A stretch of 57,798 nt of DNA from Cupriavidus campinensis (GCF_905397395.1 NZ_CAJPVH010000037.1:1-57798), one strand, 5' to 3'. Shown: positions 21,156 to 34,570, counted from the stretch's first letter. Program-made: numbers and translations. Notes: generated by a model from the sequence alone, not told the origin.

Positions 21156-21428
21156 ATGAAGAAGCTGTTTGCCGCCCTCGCTCTCGCCGCCGTTGCTCCG
21201 GCGTGGGCCGCCATGCAAGCCGTCACGCTGTCCGTGCCGGGCATGACTTGCGAAACCTGCCCGATCACGGTCAAAAAGGCGCTCTCCAAGGTCGACGGCG
21301 TGACCAAGACCGAAGTGAGCTTCGAGAAGCGCCAGGCCGTCGTCACCTTCGACGATGCCAAGACCAGCGTGCAGAAACTGACCAAGGCGACCGAGGACGC
21401 GGGCTATCCGTCCAGCGTCAAGCGGTAA
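21156..21428 (+). CDS. merP: MerP periplasmic mercury-binding protein
   Basis: 90 residues with a signal peptide ending AWAA and one heavy-metal-associated domain with GMTCETC. It collects Hg(II) in the periplasm and passes it to MerT. Starts 13 bp after merT with AGGAG upstream. Confidence 0.97.
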   Translation: MKKLFAALALAAVAPAWAAMQAVTLSVPGMTCETCPITVKKALSKVDGVTKTEVSFEKRQAVVTFDDAKTSVQKLTKATEDAGYPSSVKR

Positions 21429-21456
21429 GCCCCGGATCGAACATGGGAGTGACCGC

Positions 21457-23602
<2,146 letters not shown>

Positions 23603-23630
23603 GAAAAAGCCAACCGTCTGGAACTCGGCG

Positions 23631-23912
23631 ATGGCCAAGCTGGCCAACTGGAATACCGCCCTCGAACTGTTCCGCGGGGACTACCGGGTGCCGCTGGTGC
23701 CCTCGAAGTCTGCGGCCTACCTGGCGGTGTCAATCGAGCTGACCGCCCCAGCTCTGCTGTTGCTGGGACTAGCGACCCGCGCCGTGGGGATGGTCCTGCT
23801 CGGCATGACGGCGGTGATCGGCGTCCCCTTGATTTCGGTGCAATTTACCGGGGTAGCCACCCTTAGCATTCACGCGGGTTTCCGGGCGGCGTCCGGGAAA
23901 ATACCCCAGTAA
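23631..23912 (+). pseudogene. DoxX-family membrane protein, C-terminally altered
   Basis: The frame starts MAKLANWNTALELFRGDY and continues with two DoxX-like membrane segments (LAVSIELTAPALLLLGLATRA). DoxX proteins normally run to about 130-140 residues. Here similarity seems to end near VLLGMTAVI, and the remaining 30 residues look unrelated, suggesting insertion or deletion at about 23815. A second remnant of merA end plus this gene lies at 55587-55818. Confidence 0.7.
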
Positions 23913-24043
23913 ATCAATAAGTTGCTGTCTACTGTCGCCAGTTGGGCGCGATTGCCTCATAGCGCACTTATTGTGTCGAAACGTTGCGTCCCGGTCTCAT
24001 TGCCGATAACCTCAGCGGTCCGTCTTACGCTTGGGAGAGCGCG

Positions 24044-26981
24044 ATGGATCACTGGCAACTGGCGTATCTGGGCATGCGGCAGATTCCGCGCGAACTCAGC
24101 GAGTTTGAGCTTACCACGTTCTTCACCTTCTCCGCCAAAGAGCGGGCCCTGATCCATGCGCGGCGCAGCCATTTGTACCGCTTGGCCTGTGCCGTTCACA
24201 TTGGCTTTGTCCGCATGACGGGGCGCACCCTCGATGCCTACAAGCAGGTGCCAAAATTCCTCTGGGCCTTTGTGGGCGCGCAACTCGGCATCACGCCGCC
24301 GGACATGGGCACGCTGAGCGCGCTGTATGACGGGCGCACCGATACCTTGGTGGACCATCAGATGCTGGCCTACCAAGCCCTGGGGTTCAGCCCGATGGCA
24401 GAGCATCAGCGACGTTACGTGACGCGCTGGCTCAAGGAGCGGCTGGCAGGGCAACCGAGCCGCAGTGACCTGCTGCACGAGTTGAAGCGCTGGCTCTACG
24501 AGCATCGCATCCTGATTCCGCATGACCGAGCGCTGAAGCGGCTGATCAGCCAGGCCGGAGAGGCATTCGAGTCGGCCCTGGCTGACGCGCTGGTGCAGGC
24601 CTACGGCGAGGTTTCCCTCGATGCGTGGGGTGCCCTGCTACCGCGGCCAGAAAACGACCGGCCGAGCCTACAACAATGGCTGTGGGCTGTCCCGCTACGC
24701 AATTCGACCCATCAGATGGGCGAGTTGTTCGACAAGATCGACCGCCTGTACAAGCTGGGCATCCACAGCGGTTGGCCGGCAGCCTGCAATGAGGCGGTGG
24801 TGCGGCACTATGCGCGGCGCTGTGCCAACCGCCCGGCGTCGGTCAGCAAGCGGGTCGCGCAACAGTCCCGCCGCCTGGAATCGGCTTGCTTTTTACGCTA
24901 TGCCTTATGCGCGGCCACGGATCAATTGTCGTCCATGCTGCGGCACTGGATTCGCAAATGCGTCAACGATGCCGGACGCCTAATTGACGCGGGCCGACCG
25001 GACCCAGGTACCAAGTTGGGGGAATTCGCTGCCGCCGTCAAAGCGCTGGTCGCAGACGAGACGCAGACAAGGGATGCCCTCTGTCAGCAACTGAGCAATC
25101 TGGCTGACGAGGCAGCTGGTCAGCATCTAGCGAGCCGTGCCAGCCTCATCCGCGCGCAACTCCTGTCGCGACACAGGCTATCCCGTGCCTTGCTGGGCAG
25201 ACTGGTTCATCTGCCATTTGCGGCACAGTCGGCCCACCCGGTGATCGAGGCAATGGAGGTACTGCGCAAGCTCTATGCGCGCAGGGCCGACTGGCTCCCT
25301 GATCGGGTGATGGTTCGATTGGGACGCGCCTGGCAGCCAGCACTAGAGGGCTTGGATCGCAAGCGGGCCCTGGCCGCCTTCGAGTGGGGGACGCTGTTTG
25401 CCCTGCGGGTGGCGCTGCGCAATGGCTCGGTCTTCCTGGACCACAGCTTCGCCTTCCGCAGTCAGGCGGCCCTACTCATCTCCAAAGAGGATTGGCAAGC
25501 CCGGCGTAACCATTTCTACGGTCATCTCAAGCTGCCGCAGGACGCCAAGGCGTTCCTCGATCCTGTGGTGGCGCACCTGGACGCGGGGCTCGCCAGGTTG
25601 CGCGATGCAGTCCAGCGTGGGGAGCTGAACATTGATAGCGCCATCCATATCGATCCGCTCACGGCAAAGAAACCGGAAGCCTCTGTGGAGGCGCTGCGAC
25701 GCGCGCTGTTCGAGCGGCACCCCGGTGGACAATTGCCCGAAATCCTGCTGGAGATTGACAGCAGCACCCACTTCAGCTGGCTCCTGCTGGGTCGGGAACC
25801 GCATTCGCGCAGCGAGCTGCTGATGATCTACGCTGCAGTGCTGGCGCACGGCACCTCAATGTCGGCGGCGGACCTCGCACGGATGGTGCCGGAGTTGTCG
25901 CCCAGCGCGATCCGGCAAATGATGCATCGCATCGCGGACGAGCGCAAACTGCGCCAGGCCGCCGATGCCGTCCTGATCTTCATGCATCAGCACCCGATCG
26001 CCCAGCACTGGGGGCGCGCCGATCTGGCGTCGTCGGACATGATGTCGCTGGAGACCACGCGCACAGTCTGGCGGGCACGGGCTGATCCGCGCCGGCGCAC
26101 GGCATCGATCGGTATGTACACGCATGTCCGGGACCGCTGGGGCATCTTCTATGACCAGCCGATCCTACTGAACGAGCGGCAGGCCGGTGTCGCCATTGAG
26201 GGCGTCATCCGCCAGAGCGGATCGGAAGACGTGGCACAACTAGCGGTCGATACCCATGGCTACACCGATTTCGCCATGAGCCTGTCCCGGCTACTTGGCT
26301 TCGATCTCTGCCCGCGGCTTGCCCACCTGCGCGATCGCCGCCTGCATGTGCCCAGGGATCACGAGATACCGGCGGAATTGGCTGCGGTGGCGGACGCGGA
26401 TGTCCGGCTGGTCTTGATCGAACGTGCCTGGGACGAACTGGTCCGGATCGCGGCATCGGTGCAAAGCGGGGCAATGTACGGCAGTGCAGGCCCTGATGCG
26501 TTTCGGTGCAGCGGCGAAAGGTCAACCCATCTATGAGGCTGGCGTGCATCTCGGGCGGCTGTTTCGCACGATCTTCCTCATCGACTATTTCACCAATCCC
26601 GCGTTCCGCCATGAGATGCAGCATGCCTTGAACCGCGGCGAGGCGGTCCACACGGTGCAGCGGGCCATCCACTATGGCAAGATTCCGTTGGAATTGACCC
26701 GGCACGATGCGTCGCTGGCGGCGGTGTCGTCGGCTCTGACCTTGTTGTCCAATGCCGTGATGGCCTGGAACACGCTGCACATGCAGCGCGCGCTGGACGC
26801 GATTGAGGCCATCGGCGGCGAATCCATGCGTGCCGAGGATTTGCGCCAGATTGCGCCGACTCGTCTGGAAGGCATCAATTTGCGTGGTACTTTCGATTTT
26901 CCGATTGCACGTTACGCCCATCGGCTGCTGCCGAGTGCGACGAGCACGCCGGACTCACCATCGCAGTGGCGCACTGCATAG
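24044..26981 (+). pseudogene. tnpA: Tn3-family transposase TnpA (second type), +1 frameshift
   Basis: Restoring one frame gives about 978 residues, full length for the family. The ATG at 24044 follows GGGAGAGC. The first part covers the N-terminal domain and the first two catalytic Asp (LLEIDSSTHFSW and HWGRADLASSDMM). At GGGG 26468-26471 the frame breaks: as written it stops at 26536. Removing one G continues SVQSGQCTAVQALMRFGAAA and reaches the catalytic Glu in LNRGEAVH and a stop at 26981. No resolvase gene and no terminal inverted repeats were recognised nearby. Confidence 0.9.
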
Positions 26982-27039
26982 CCCATTTTTTTTCGGATTG
27001 TGCCGTTATCCTCGCGGGTTGGAGTCGGTGATGTCATCC

Positions 27040-28976
27040 TTAGGGCCTGCCTTCCTTACCGAAGGCGCGCTCGAGGCTATCAAGGAAACGCGATGCGGAT
27101 TGATAGCCGATGACCCGCACCGGGCTCTCTCGCCCATCGGCGCCGAACAAGATGATGCCGGGCGGCCCGAATAGGCCGAAGCGCTTTAGCAACGCCTTGT
27201 CGTCGGCGTTGTTTTGTGTCACATCAGCTCGAAGTACGACAACCCCGGCCAACTGCGTCTGAACTCCGGGATCGCTGAAAGTCGTCTCCATCTCCTTACA
27301 GCTGACACACCAGTCGGCATAGAAATCGAGCAGTACCGGCTTGCGGGCCGCAACGGCCTGCGCCAGACGTGCGTCGAGCTCGGCCACCGAGCGGATCCGC
27401 GCGAAGTGCACCACCGCGTGGTCGGCGGCGGTGGCTGGCGACGACTGGCGAGTGCGCAGGTGCGACAGAGGCTGCAGCAGATCCCGCCCGCCCGACGCCA
27501 GCCCGACCAACAGGATGGTTCCCGCCAGCGCGGCGATCAGGCCCAGGCCCTTGCCCAGCCGGGCCACGCCATGCGGTTTGGGGCCAAGCGAATCGAAGGC
27601 GCCCAGGAAAACTGCGGCGATCAGCAGCAGAGCGGCCCACGTTGCCATCACGGCCCAGGGTGGCAATAGCGGGGTGATCACCCAAGTTCGCCTCGCCCAG
27701 CAGCAGAAAGCCAAGGCAACGCTTGGTCACCTCCAGCCAGTGCCCGGCGCGCGGCGGGAGATTGCCGGCGGCGACGCCGGCCAGCACCAGCGACAACCCC
27801 ATGCCGATCGCCAATGCGAATAACGCACCGCCTCCGGTCATGGCATCACCGGTTCGTGCGAGATAGGCGAGCGTGCTCGATAGCGGCGCCGGCATGATGC
27901 GCGCGACGGCCAACGCGGACATCGCCCCCAGTGCTGCGGCAGCCCGACGATCCAGCTGCTGTGCGGATGTCGTCGATCGGGGCTGCCGCAGCAGCGCGCG
28001 GAGCCCGAACATCGATAGCGCCAGGGCCACGAGCAACGTGGCGAAGGCCCCGAGCGCCCAGGGCGTCAGCAGCCCTGTCAAGACCCTCTCACCGAGCCAC
28101 CCGGTGGCCATGCCGACGCCGGCATAGGCTACCGCCGAGCCGAGCACGTAGTCTAGCGAGATGATCAGCGCACGGCTGCGTGTCACGTGCTCGCCCACGA
28201 CGATGGACCAAAGGATCGGCACCATCGGCAGCACGCTCGACGTGACCGTCAGCAGCAGGCCGAAGCCGAGGAAGAGCAGCGCGATTGCCCCAAGCTGGTG
28301 GCTGGTCAGCGCGCGAATGATGCGGTCGCCGTCATCGCCATGTGGCACGATCTCCGGTATCGCATGCCCGCCCTGGTATTCGCCCGCTCCGGGAGAGGTT
28401 ACTGCAGTCGGTGGCACAAGCATCGCCATTGGCGTGCCACCCTCGCGCTTATCAAATAGGCCCGCCGAGCGGGCTGCCGCCCACCTTGTATACGCTCTCC
28501 ATCGGTGGATAACAGATTCCCTTGTCGGCGCAGCCTTGCGATGTCACGACCAGCGTCCATTCGCCATCCGCAGGAGTGACCTCCACTGGCACGCGAATCT
28601 TGACGCCACCATGGTAGATCTCCATCTCCTTGCCAAACGCCTCGTCGTACTTAACCTGCCCTGGTGGAAGCACAGGTGTACCGAGCTTCACCCCTGCCGG
28701 CCGGGCAGCAAAGGCGAATCGCTCACGGTAGAGGTGATAGCCGTCCGCGATGTCGAAGTGCACCTCGATGGCGTGTTCGTCGAGTTGCCGGGCCGCAAAG
28801 CGCAAGGCCCGCTCAGGCGGCAGAAGATCTTCCTCGCCCACGGCGCGGGAAACGCCAGCGGCGCCCGCGATACAGAGCCACGTGACGAGGAGCAGCCCCA
28901 GGAGGAATTGCCCCGGAGCCAAGCGCCATACTCGCCCGGTGTCGCCCGTACGCGCCACTGCCATGCCAGTTTGCAT
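27040..28976 (-). pseudogene. dsbD: DsbD-type thiol:disulfide interchange protein, two frameshifts
   Basis: Three overlapping frames make one DsbD-like protein of about 640 residues. From the ATG at 28976: signal segment, then the periplasmic alpha domain with SQGCADKGICYPP and a stop at 28452. The membrane beta domain begins near 28429 (ALLFLGFGLLLTVTSSVLPMVPIL). The frame breaks again near 27685 (LLLGEA / TWVITP), followed by the gamma thioredoxin domain (DFYADWCVSCKEME) to 27040. Each break is repaired by removing one base. An intact protein would move reducing equivalents from cytosol to periplasm, useful for keeping Cys metal sites reduced. Confidence 0.85.
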
Positions 28977-29166
28977 AGCCCACCTCTGGAACTGAATTAC
29001 CGGCCACGCAATGCCGCGGCTCGTGCCACTTGCATTCCGACCGGTGCCACGTGCCGCCGCAACTCCGTTCAACGGGCATCGTTATCTGGCCCTGCGGCCG
29101 ATCTGTGCCTCGCCGCATTCATGGGCGCTCATCCCCGCCGGCACCCAACGCACCAGCCGATTCGGG

Positions 29167-29497
29167 TCATTCGGCTGTATCCACTGACGCTCCCGGGGGA
29201 ACGTGTAGATGCAAGAACCTCTCGACGGCGATTACCGCCACAATCCCGGCGCCTGGCACGGTGGATTGTCCTACCTCGATGATCGCTTTGGTGATGGCCT
29301 CGACGTCGCTTTCCTCCGCGAAGATCTCGATCTTGGTGTGCACGGGTGGTCAGATCGCTCGAGAAGAAATTCCGATACTCGCCGTACCCCTTGACTTTCG
29401 TTGCGGTCAATCCGGGCGCGTGGACGGTTGCGAGGCGCTTCTCCAGCTTCTCCAAAAGCTCAGAGGGCACGATGGCAATAACACATATGGTACTCAT
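29167..29497 (-). pseudogene. P-II-like signalling protein (metal-efflux-associated type), one frameshift
   Basis: From the ATG at 29497 the frame reads MSTICVIAIVPSELLEKLEK, then the T-loop region KGYGEYRNFFSSDLTT. A GGG run at 29344-29346 shifts the frame; removing one base continues HTKIEIFAEESDVEAITKAI and STVPGAGIVAVIAVERF, the end of a P-II fold, with a stop at 29167. The restored protein is about 109 residues. P-II-like proteins of a separate subgroup are known next to heavy-metal efflux genes. The ligand is unknown. Confidence 0.75.
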
Positions 29498-29556
29498 GGG
29501 CGCCTCCTTGACAACGCAGGGTTGGACGATCAGCAGTGCACTGTCGGGGTAAGTCA

Positions 29557-30162
29557 TCATCCGGTTCCATTGCGATCCTGGCCGATCACCAGACGGGTTT
29601 CGCCTTGATACGCGTGCGGTGGGATCTCCAGATTGAGCGGCGCTGGGACGTTGCGGAACACGCGGCCGGCCAGGTCAAACTTGGAACCATGGCAAGGGCA
29701 AAAAAAGCCACCAGGCCAGTCATCCCCCAAGTCCGCCGCGCCGACGTCCGGGCGATAGGTCGGTACGCATCCCAGATGGGTACAGATGCCTACCGCCACA
29801 AAGAAGTCCGGGCGGAGCGAGCGTGTCGCATTACTCGCATACGCGGGCTGCTGGTCCTTCTGGGACAGGGGATCGCTCAACAGGCGATCGTGCCTGCCCA
29901 GACGCGCCAGCATGTCGCGGGTCCGGTGCAGTATCCAGACGGGCTTGCCGCGCCAGGCGACGGTGACGAGTCCCCCTGGCTCCACGGCGCCGAGCCTCAC
30001 ATCGACGGGCGCGCCCCGCGACCTTGCGGCGTCGCTTGGCGCCATGCTGGCCACGAATGGCACCATGGCGCCGACCAGGCCTACGCCTCCCATGGCGCCG
30101 GTGGCCAGCAGAAGCAATCGGCGCTGGCGTGCGCTCTGTGTGTCTGCCGTCGGATTGTTCAT
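29557..30162 (-). CDS. Rieske iron-sulfur protein (PetA-like), without petBC partners
   Basis: 201 residues. The N terminus has an Arg-rich, Tat-like start and a membrane segment (LLLLATGAMGGVGLVGAMVPF), as in ubiquinol-cytochrome c reductase Rieske subunits. Both cluster-binding loops are intact: CTHLGC and CPCHGS. GGAG precedes the ATG. No cytochrome b or c1 gene is nearby, so this is an orphan copy inside a metal-resistance array. It might replace a damaged chromosomal subunit or serve another electron-transfer role; both are inference. Confidence 0.92.
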   Translation of the reverse strand: MNNPTADTQSARQRRLLLLATGAMGGVGLVGAMVPFVASMAPSDAARSRGAPVDVRLGAVEPGGLVTVAWRGKPVWILHRTRDMLARLGRHDRLLSDPLSQKDQQPAYASNATRSLRPDFFVAVGICTHLGCVPTYRPDVGAADLGDDWPGGFFCPCHGSKFDLAGRVFRNVPAPLNLEIPPHAYQGETRLVIGQDRNGTG

Positions 30163-30223
30163 GGCGATTTACTCCAATCCCGGGGGGGCATGTGGCCAGC
30201 AACGTGACTGGCTGCCCAACCGC

Positions 30224-30358
30224 TCACTCCCAGAGCTTGCCCAATAGCTGCGCCCATTGGCAGCGGCCCGGCAAGAACACGGGCACCCGCTTGCGATACG
30301 CCTCATAGTCCGCCGCGAAGCGGTGGGCCAGGTCTTGCTCTTCCTGCCTTGCAAGCAT
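30224..30358 (-). pseudogene. Remnant of isoprenylcysteine methyltransferase-like membrane protein
   Basis: A 44-residue C-terminal piece reads ARQEEQDLAHRFAADYEAYR followed by KRVPVFLP, the conserved C-terminal end of the ICMT/phospholipid methyltransferase family, which binds S-adenosylmethionine. The N-terminal membrane helices are missing upstream. Its ancestor was probably part of the same minus-strand operon. Confidence 0.6.
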
Positions 30359-30458
30359 CAATTTCCCACAAGGTTGCCGAGTCCCCTTGCTTCGCCATGG
30401 CAGGAGGGCACGCACTTGCCCGTCTACTTCAGGCGCTGCTCCCCAGCTTGCACCCGGG

Positions 30459-30586
30459 CTAGCAAAGACTGAACCCGCCCATCATGCGTTGATGCATCAC
30501 GAGCATGCCTACCGCGCCAAAGGATGCAGCACGCCGATGATGGCGAACACGATCAAGAGGACTCTCCATATCAACGATTTGTTCAC
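30459..30586 (-). pseudogene. Small membrane protein, frameshifted
   Basis: A GTG at 30586 with GAGAGG upstream begins a single membrane helix (NKSLIWRVLLIVFAIIGVL). The frame then hits a stop, but a one-base shift gives AVGMLVMHQRMMGGFSLC and a stop at 30459. The Met/His-rich tail resembles small proteins found beside copper ATPase genes. Too short for certainty. Confidence 0.45.
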
Positions 30587-30656
30587 GTGTTACCTCTCTC
30601 TTCGTTGGCGGCCCGGGTACGCGTCCGCCATGCGTGCCAATTGCTCTGCCGTCCTG

Positions 30657-30905
30657 TCACTCCTTGATTCGAAATGGATGGGGCTTCTGCTTTGGCGCTT
30701 GCTCGGTCATTCCGCCCACTTGATCGTCCTGCGCGCTCATGCTCTTCATCATCAGCCACATCGACAATGGGCAGATCAAGAGCAGGAGATACGGCCCAAT
30801 ACCCAGGACAAGCGCTCGGACCGGCGGCAATAGGGCATAGGCGGCTGCCAGCATTGCCGCCAGAGCGATGCCTGCGGTGATCATTGCTTTCGGATTGCAT
30901 TTCAT
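30657..30905 (-). CDS. DUF2933-type small membrane protein
   Basis: About 82 residues from the ATG at 30905, with AAAAGGAG upstream. It begins MKCNPKAMITAGIALAA, then a second hydrophobic segment (LVLGIGPYLLLLICPLSMWLMM) and a charged Gln/Lys/Pro tail. This pattern is that of DUF2933 proteins, often encoded next to copper or heavy-metal ATPases. Function unknown. Confidence 0.75.
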   Translation of the reverse strand: MKCNPKAMITAGIALAAMLAAAYALLPPVRALVLGIGPYLLLLICPLSMWLMMKSMSAQDDQVGGMTEQAPKQKPHPFRIKE

Positions 30906-30950
30906 GGTGGTGGTACTCCTTTTCAAATGGTTCGGATCTGGACAGCGTCC

Positions 30951-31253
30951 TTACTTCGTCGGTGGCGTCTGGATCTTGTCCGCGTACTTGCGCATGATCT
31001 CGCCCATCGCCTGCATCATGTCCGCATGCATCTGCATCGAAAGCTTCTCGTTGCCAGGTGGCAGGCCCATCATCGGGCAGCTTCCCATCATGCCGCCGCC
31101 CATCATGTGGTCCATCATCATGTCGTGCCCCTTGTCCTGTGCACCCGTCTTGGCGCTTTCGGCGCCACGGGTTGCACCGGCCGCTGCGGACCAGCCGCTG
31201 GCGCCAAGCATCACCACGGCTAGGGTTGCGGCTACTAGTGATTTCGTATTCAT
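30951..31253 (-). CDS. Met/His-rich exported protein
   Basis: 100 residues, signal peptide at residues 1-25, AAGGAG upstream of the ATG. The mature part carries HDMMMDHMMGGGMMGSCPMM, then a helix with more Met. The composition suggests periplasmic Cu(I) or Ag(I) binding. No established family recognised. Confidence 0.75.
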   Translation of the reverse strand: MNTKSLVAATLAVVMLGASGWSAAAGATRGAESAKTGAQDKGHDMMMDHMMGGGMMGSCPMMGLPPGNEKLSMQMHADMMQAMGEIMRKYADKIQTPPTK

Positions 31254-31408
31254 GGCGATCTCCTTATCGATCGCGATTCAATGACCACGCGCCAATCCAG
31301 TACCAGACAAGTGGGCGGGCAGACAGTCAGTCCGGCTCCCTCAGGGCGGATGCCAGAGGCCGGATTGCACGGATGCATGCTTTGCCTGGTCGGCCGAAGC
31401 ACCCTCAG

Positions 31409-31651
31409 TCACTTGGACTCGGAAGGCCCCATCGGGCTGCCGCCGCCGGTCGACTGGGAATCCATTTGTTTCATCATTGCATTGCAGCGCGCCAACATCG
31501 ATGCCTGAGAGGCTGATGTACTGGAGGTCGCCGCAGGGTGTTGCGCTGCAGTGCGCGCGCGATTGATGACGTCCCAGTCGGGACCCGCGAGCGCCTGCGC
31601 GGTCGCGACGGCGAGTGAAATGAGAACGAGAGTCTTGAGAGTGGAATGCAT
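31409..31651 (-). CDS. Small exported protein, unknown
   Basis: 80 residues with a signal peptide (TLVLISLAVATAQALAGP) and a Ser/Gln-rich mature part with one Cys and several Met (ARCNAMMKQMD). GGGGAAG precedes the ATG. Same strand as its neighbours in the copF array. Function unknown. Confidence 0.55.
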   Translation of the reverse strand: MHSTLKTLVLISLAVATAQALAGPDWDVINRARTAAQHPAATSSTSASQASMLARCNAMMKQMDSQSTGGGSPMGPSESK

Positions 31652-31771
31652 GATGATCTTCCCCAGTATTCGGTTTTGTCTGGCTCAACCGCAACGGGTC
31701 AGAGCACCCACGCTCGGGTAGAGCCACCAAAGTCAAGCACGTGGCCGAAGTGGGCCACGCGTAGGGATAGA

Positions 31772-32029
31772 TCAGATGCGCAAGCGGGCCGTTGCGAGAT
31801 AGACCGGACCAGGCGAGTTGTTCGCGCTGTCAGCCGTGTGGAAGATGCGGAAGGTGTATGGCGTGGGCGGCAGAACGTGTTCAAGCCCAGCCATAGTCGG
31901 CAAGACACCGAGATCGGGCCCGTGACCGTTGCTGTCGGCCCAGTGCCGACCGTCCTGTTGATGGTCAGCGCACAAGGCCAACAACAGCAGCGCAAGCAAG
32001 CGAGTGAAGGGGCTGCGGCTATGCTTCAT
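31772..32029 (-). CDS. Short hypothetical protein
   Basis: 85 residues with a hydrophobic N terminus (LLALLLLALC) and a His/Pro-containing rest. No clear ribosome binding site and no family recognised. It may be a degraded exported protein; listed because it fills the gap after copF on the same strand. Confidence 0.35.
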   Translation of the reverse strand: MKHSRSPFTRLLALLLLALCADHQQDGRHWADSNGHGPDLGVLPTMAGLEHVLPPTPYTFRIFHTADSANNSPGPVYLATARLRI

Positions 32030-32125
32030 GAATCACGCCAGCATTTGTCCTAGTCTAGCCCCCCGATCTGGGCAGCAAGGCAAGGAGACACGGGTTGGTA
32101 GAGTCGAATTCACACATGACAATAG

Positions 32126-34570
32126 CTACGCCACGCGGCGTCTGAGTCGTAGCGCATTGGAGATCACTGAAACGGAACTCAGGCTCATGGCCAATGCCGC
32201 GATCATCGGCGACAGCAACCAGCCGGTGAACGGGTACAGCAACCCCGCCGCCAGCGGGATACCCAGCGCGTTATAGATAAAGGCGAAGCCCAGGTTCTGC
32301 CGCATGTTGGCGATAGTGGCCTCGGAGAGTTCGCGTGCTCGGGCGATACCGCGCAGATCGCCCTTGACGAGGGTCATCTGGGCGCTGTGCATCGCCACAT
32401 CTGTGCCGGTTCCCATCGCAACGCCCACATCGGCCTTTGCCAATGCCGGCGCGTCGTTGATGCCGTCGCCCGCCATCGCAACCACGCGGCCTTCCCCTTG
32501 CAGCTTCTCGACGAGCGCCAGCTTGTCGGCCGGCTTCACTTCGCCATGAAACTCGTCGATGCCCAGGCGACCGGCTACCGCCTTCGCCGTGACAGCGCCG
32601 TCACCTGTCGCCATCACCACGCGGACCCCGGCTTGCCTGAGCGTCATCAGAGCCTCGGGCGTGCTGGCCTTGACGGGGTCGGAGACGGCAAGCAGACCGG
32701 CCAATGTTCGATCTGCCGCCAGATACATGACACTGGCGCCTTGCTGCCGCAGGGTATCCGCCTGAGACGCCAGTGGTGCAACGTCGACCTGTTCCTGCTG
32801 CATCAGGGCGGTGTTGCCCAGCACGAGCTGGTGGCCACCGACGCGGCCGCGTACCCCCATGCCCGTGTCCGAGGCGAAATCCTCCGCCTTCGCCAGGGCC
32901 AGGCCGCGCTCACGCGCGGCGGTGACGAGGGTCGCGGCTAGCGGATGTTCGCTGCCCTGGTCGAGGCTCGCGGCCAAACGAAGCACCTCGGTTTCCGTGA
33001 ACGGATCGACACGATAGGCCCGTTCAAAACTCGGACGGCCTTCTGTCAGCGTGCCGGTCTTGTCCACGATCAGGGTGTCGACCTTGCGGAATTGCTCGAT
33101 GGCCGCCGCGTCCCGGAACAGAATGCCCTTGGTCGCGCCATTCCCGCTGGCCACCATGATGGATGGGGTGGCCAATCCCAGCGCGCAGGGACAGGCAATG
33201 ATCAGTACAGCCACCGCATTGACCAGGCCAAAGACCCAGCTCGGCTCGGGGCCGAAGACGCCCCAGGCGAAGAACGTGAGCAAGGCGATGGTTACGACCA
33301 CCACCACGAACACGCCGGCGACCCGGTCCGCCATCCGCTGCATCGGCGCCTTGGAGCGCTGTGCCTGGGCCACCATCTGCACGATCTGCGACAGCACCGT
33401 CTGGGCGCCGACCTTTTCTGAGCGCATCACCAGGCTGCCCGAGGTGTTGATGGTGGCGCCGATCACGTGGTCGCCGACGCGCTTGGAGACGGGCAGAGGC
33501 TCACCGGTGATCATCGATTCGTCGATGGCGCTGGCCCCTTCGTTCACGACGCCATCCGTGGGCACCTTTTCGTCGGGCCGGACCCTCAGGAGATCGCCGA
33601 CATGCACGTGCGTGAGCGGAATATCGGCCTCGCTGCCGTCCGGATTGAGGCGGCGTGCCGTCTTGGGGGCCAGGCCGAGCAGCGACTTGATGGCTGCCGA
33701 GGTCTGCGAGCGCGCCCGCAACTCGAAGATCTGGCCGAGCAACGTCAGCGAAATGATGACGGCCGCGGCTTCGAAGTAGACCGCGATCCGGCCGTGCATG
33801 AGAAAGGCGCGGGGAAACAGCTCTGGGGCAACGGTGGCGGCGACGCTGTAGACGAACGCCGTACCCGTACCCAGACCGATCAGCGTCCACATGTTCGGGC
33901 TGCGGTTTCGGAACGACTGGAGGCAGCGGACGTAGATGGGCCAGCCTGCCCAGAGGACCACCGGTGCGGACAAGACGAGTTCCACCCAGCTTTGCGTCGC
34001 GGGCTCCAGCACCCCGAGGCGGTCCCCAAGCATCACCAGCGACACGACGGCGATCGTCAGCGGCAAGGTCCACCAGAAGCGATGGCGAAACGCCGCGAGT
34101 TCGGGATTCTGGTCGTCGTCGAGGCTTGGCATGAGCGGCTCGAGTGCCATGCCGCACTTTGGGCACGTCCCGGGATGGTCCTCGCGGATTTCGGGGTGCA
34201 TCGGGCACGTATAGGTCGTGCCCGGCGCCGTCTCGCCTTCATCGGGCGCCGAAACGCTTGGTGTCTCGACATAGCGCGTCGGCTCGGCCTCGAACCGCTT
34301 CTGGCAGCCGGCACTGCAGAAGAAGTATTGTGCCCCGGCATAGCTTGCCTGGTATGGCACATCCCGCATGACCGTCATTCCACACACAGGATCGCGTGCA
34401 CTGGCCCCACAGACGGCAGCGCCGTGACTGGTGGAATCATGGTCTCGTCGATTCGGCGCATTTCCGCTGCCGTGCCCTACGTGCTCATCGTCTCGCGCTG
34501 CTGCCATCGCGTGATGTGAGGCAGGGTCGAGAGATTGCCGTTGTCGATCGCTCGTGGTCATCGCGCTCAC
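32126..34570 (-). CDS. copF: CopF-type Cu+/Ag+ P1B ATPase
   Basis: 814 residues. It lacks classic N-terminal GMxCxxC domains and instead has a His-rich start, a YHS-type domain (DPVCGMTV ... [10 protein letters not shown]) and a metal-binding domain (YTCPMHPEI ... CPKCGMAL). Then eight membrane segments with the CPC motif ([13 protein letters not shown]), the TGEP/phosphatase motif, DKTGTLTEG and [10 protein letters not shown]. These signatures define copper/silver exporters of the CopF/SilP type. The GTG at 34570 overlaps the stop of cueR; an ATG nine bases on is an alternative start. Confidence 0.93.
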   Translation of the reverse strand: MSAMTTSDRQRQSLDPASHHAMAAARDDEHVGHGSGNAPNRRDHDSTSHGAAVCGASARDPVCGMTVMRDVPYQASYAGAQYFFCSAGCQKRFEAEPTRYVETPSVSAPDEGETAPGTTYTCPMHPEIREDHPGTCPKCGMALEPLMPSLDDDQNPELAAFRHRFWWTLPLTIAVVSLVMLGDRLGVLEPATQSWVELVLSAPVVLWAGWPIYVRCLQSFRNRSPNMWTLIGLGTGTAFVYSVAATVAPELFPRAFLMHGRIAVYFEAAAVIISLTLLGQIFELRARSQTSAAIKSLLGLAPKTARRLNPDGSEADIPLTHVHVGDLLRVRPDEKVPTDGVVNEGASAIDESMITGEPLPVSKRVGDHVIGATINTSGSLVMRSEKVGAQTVLSQIVQMVAQAQRSKAPMQRMADRVAGVFVVVVVTIALLTFFAWGVFGPEPSWVFGLVNAVAVLIIACPCALGLATPSIMVASGNGATKGILFRDAAAIEQFRKVDTLIVDKTGTLTEGRPSFERAYRVDPFTETEVLRLAASLDQGSEHPLAATLVTAARERGLALAKAEDFASDTGMGVRGRVGGHQLVLGNTALMQQEQVDVAPLASQADTLRQQGASVMYLAADRTLAGLLAVSDPVKASTPEALMTLRQAGVRVVMATGDGAVTAKAVAGRLGIDEFHGEVKPADKLALVEKLQGEGRVVAMAGDGINDAPALAKADVGVAMGTGTDVAMHSAQMTLVKGDLRGIARARELSEATIANMRQNLGFAFIYNALGIPLAAGLLYPFTGWLLSPMIAALAMSLSSVSVISNALRLRRRVA

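Noticed and set aside
33467..34519. 350-codon plus-strand frame
   Set aside because: Shadow of copF; no start signal or family resemblance.
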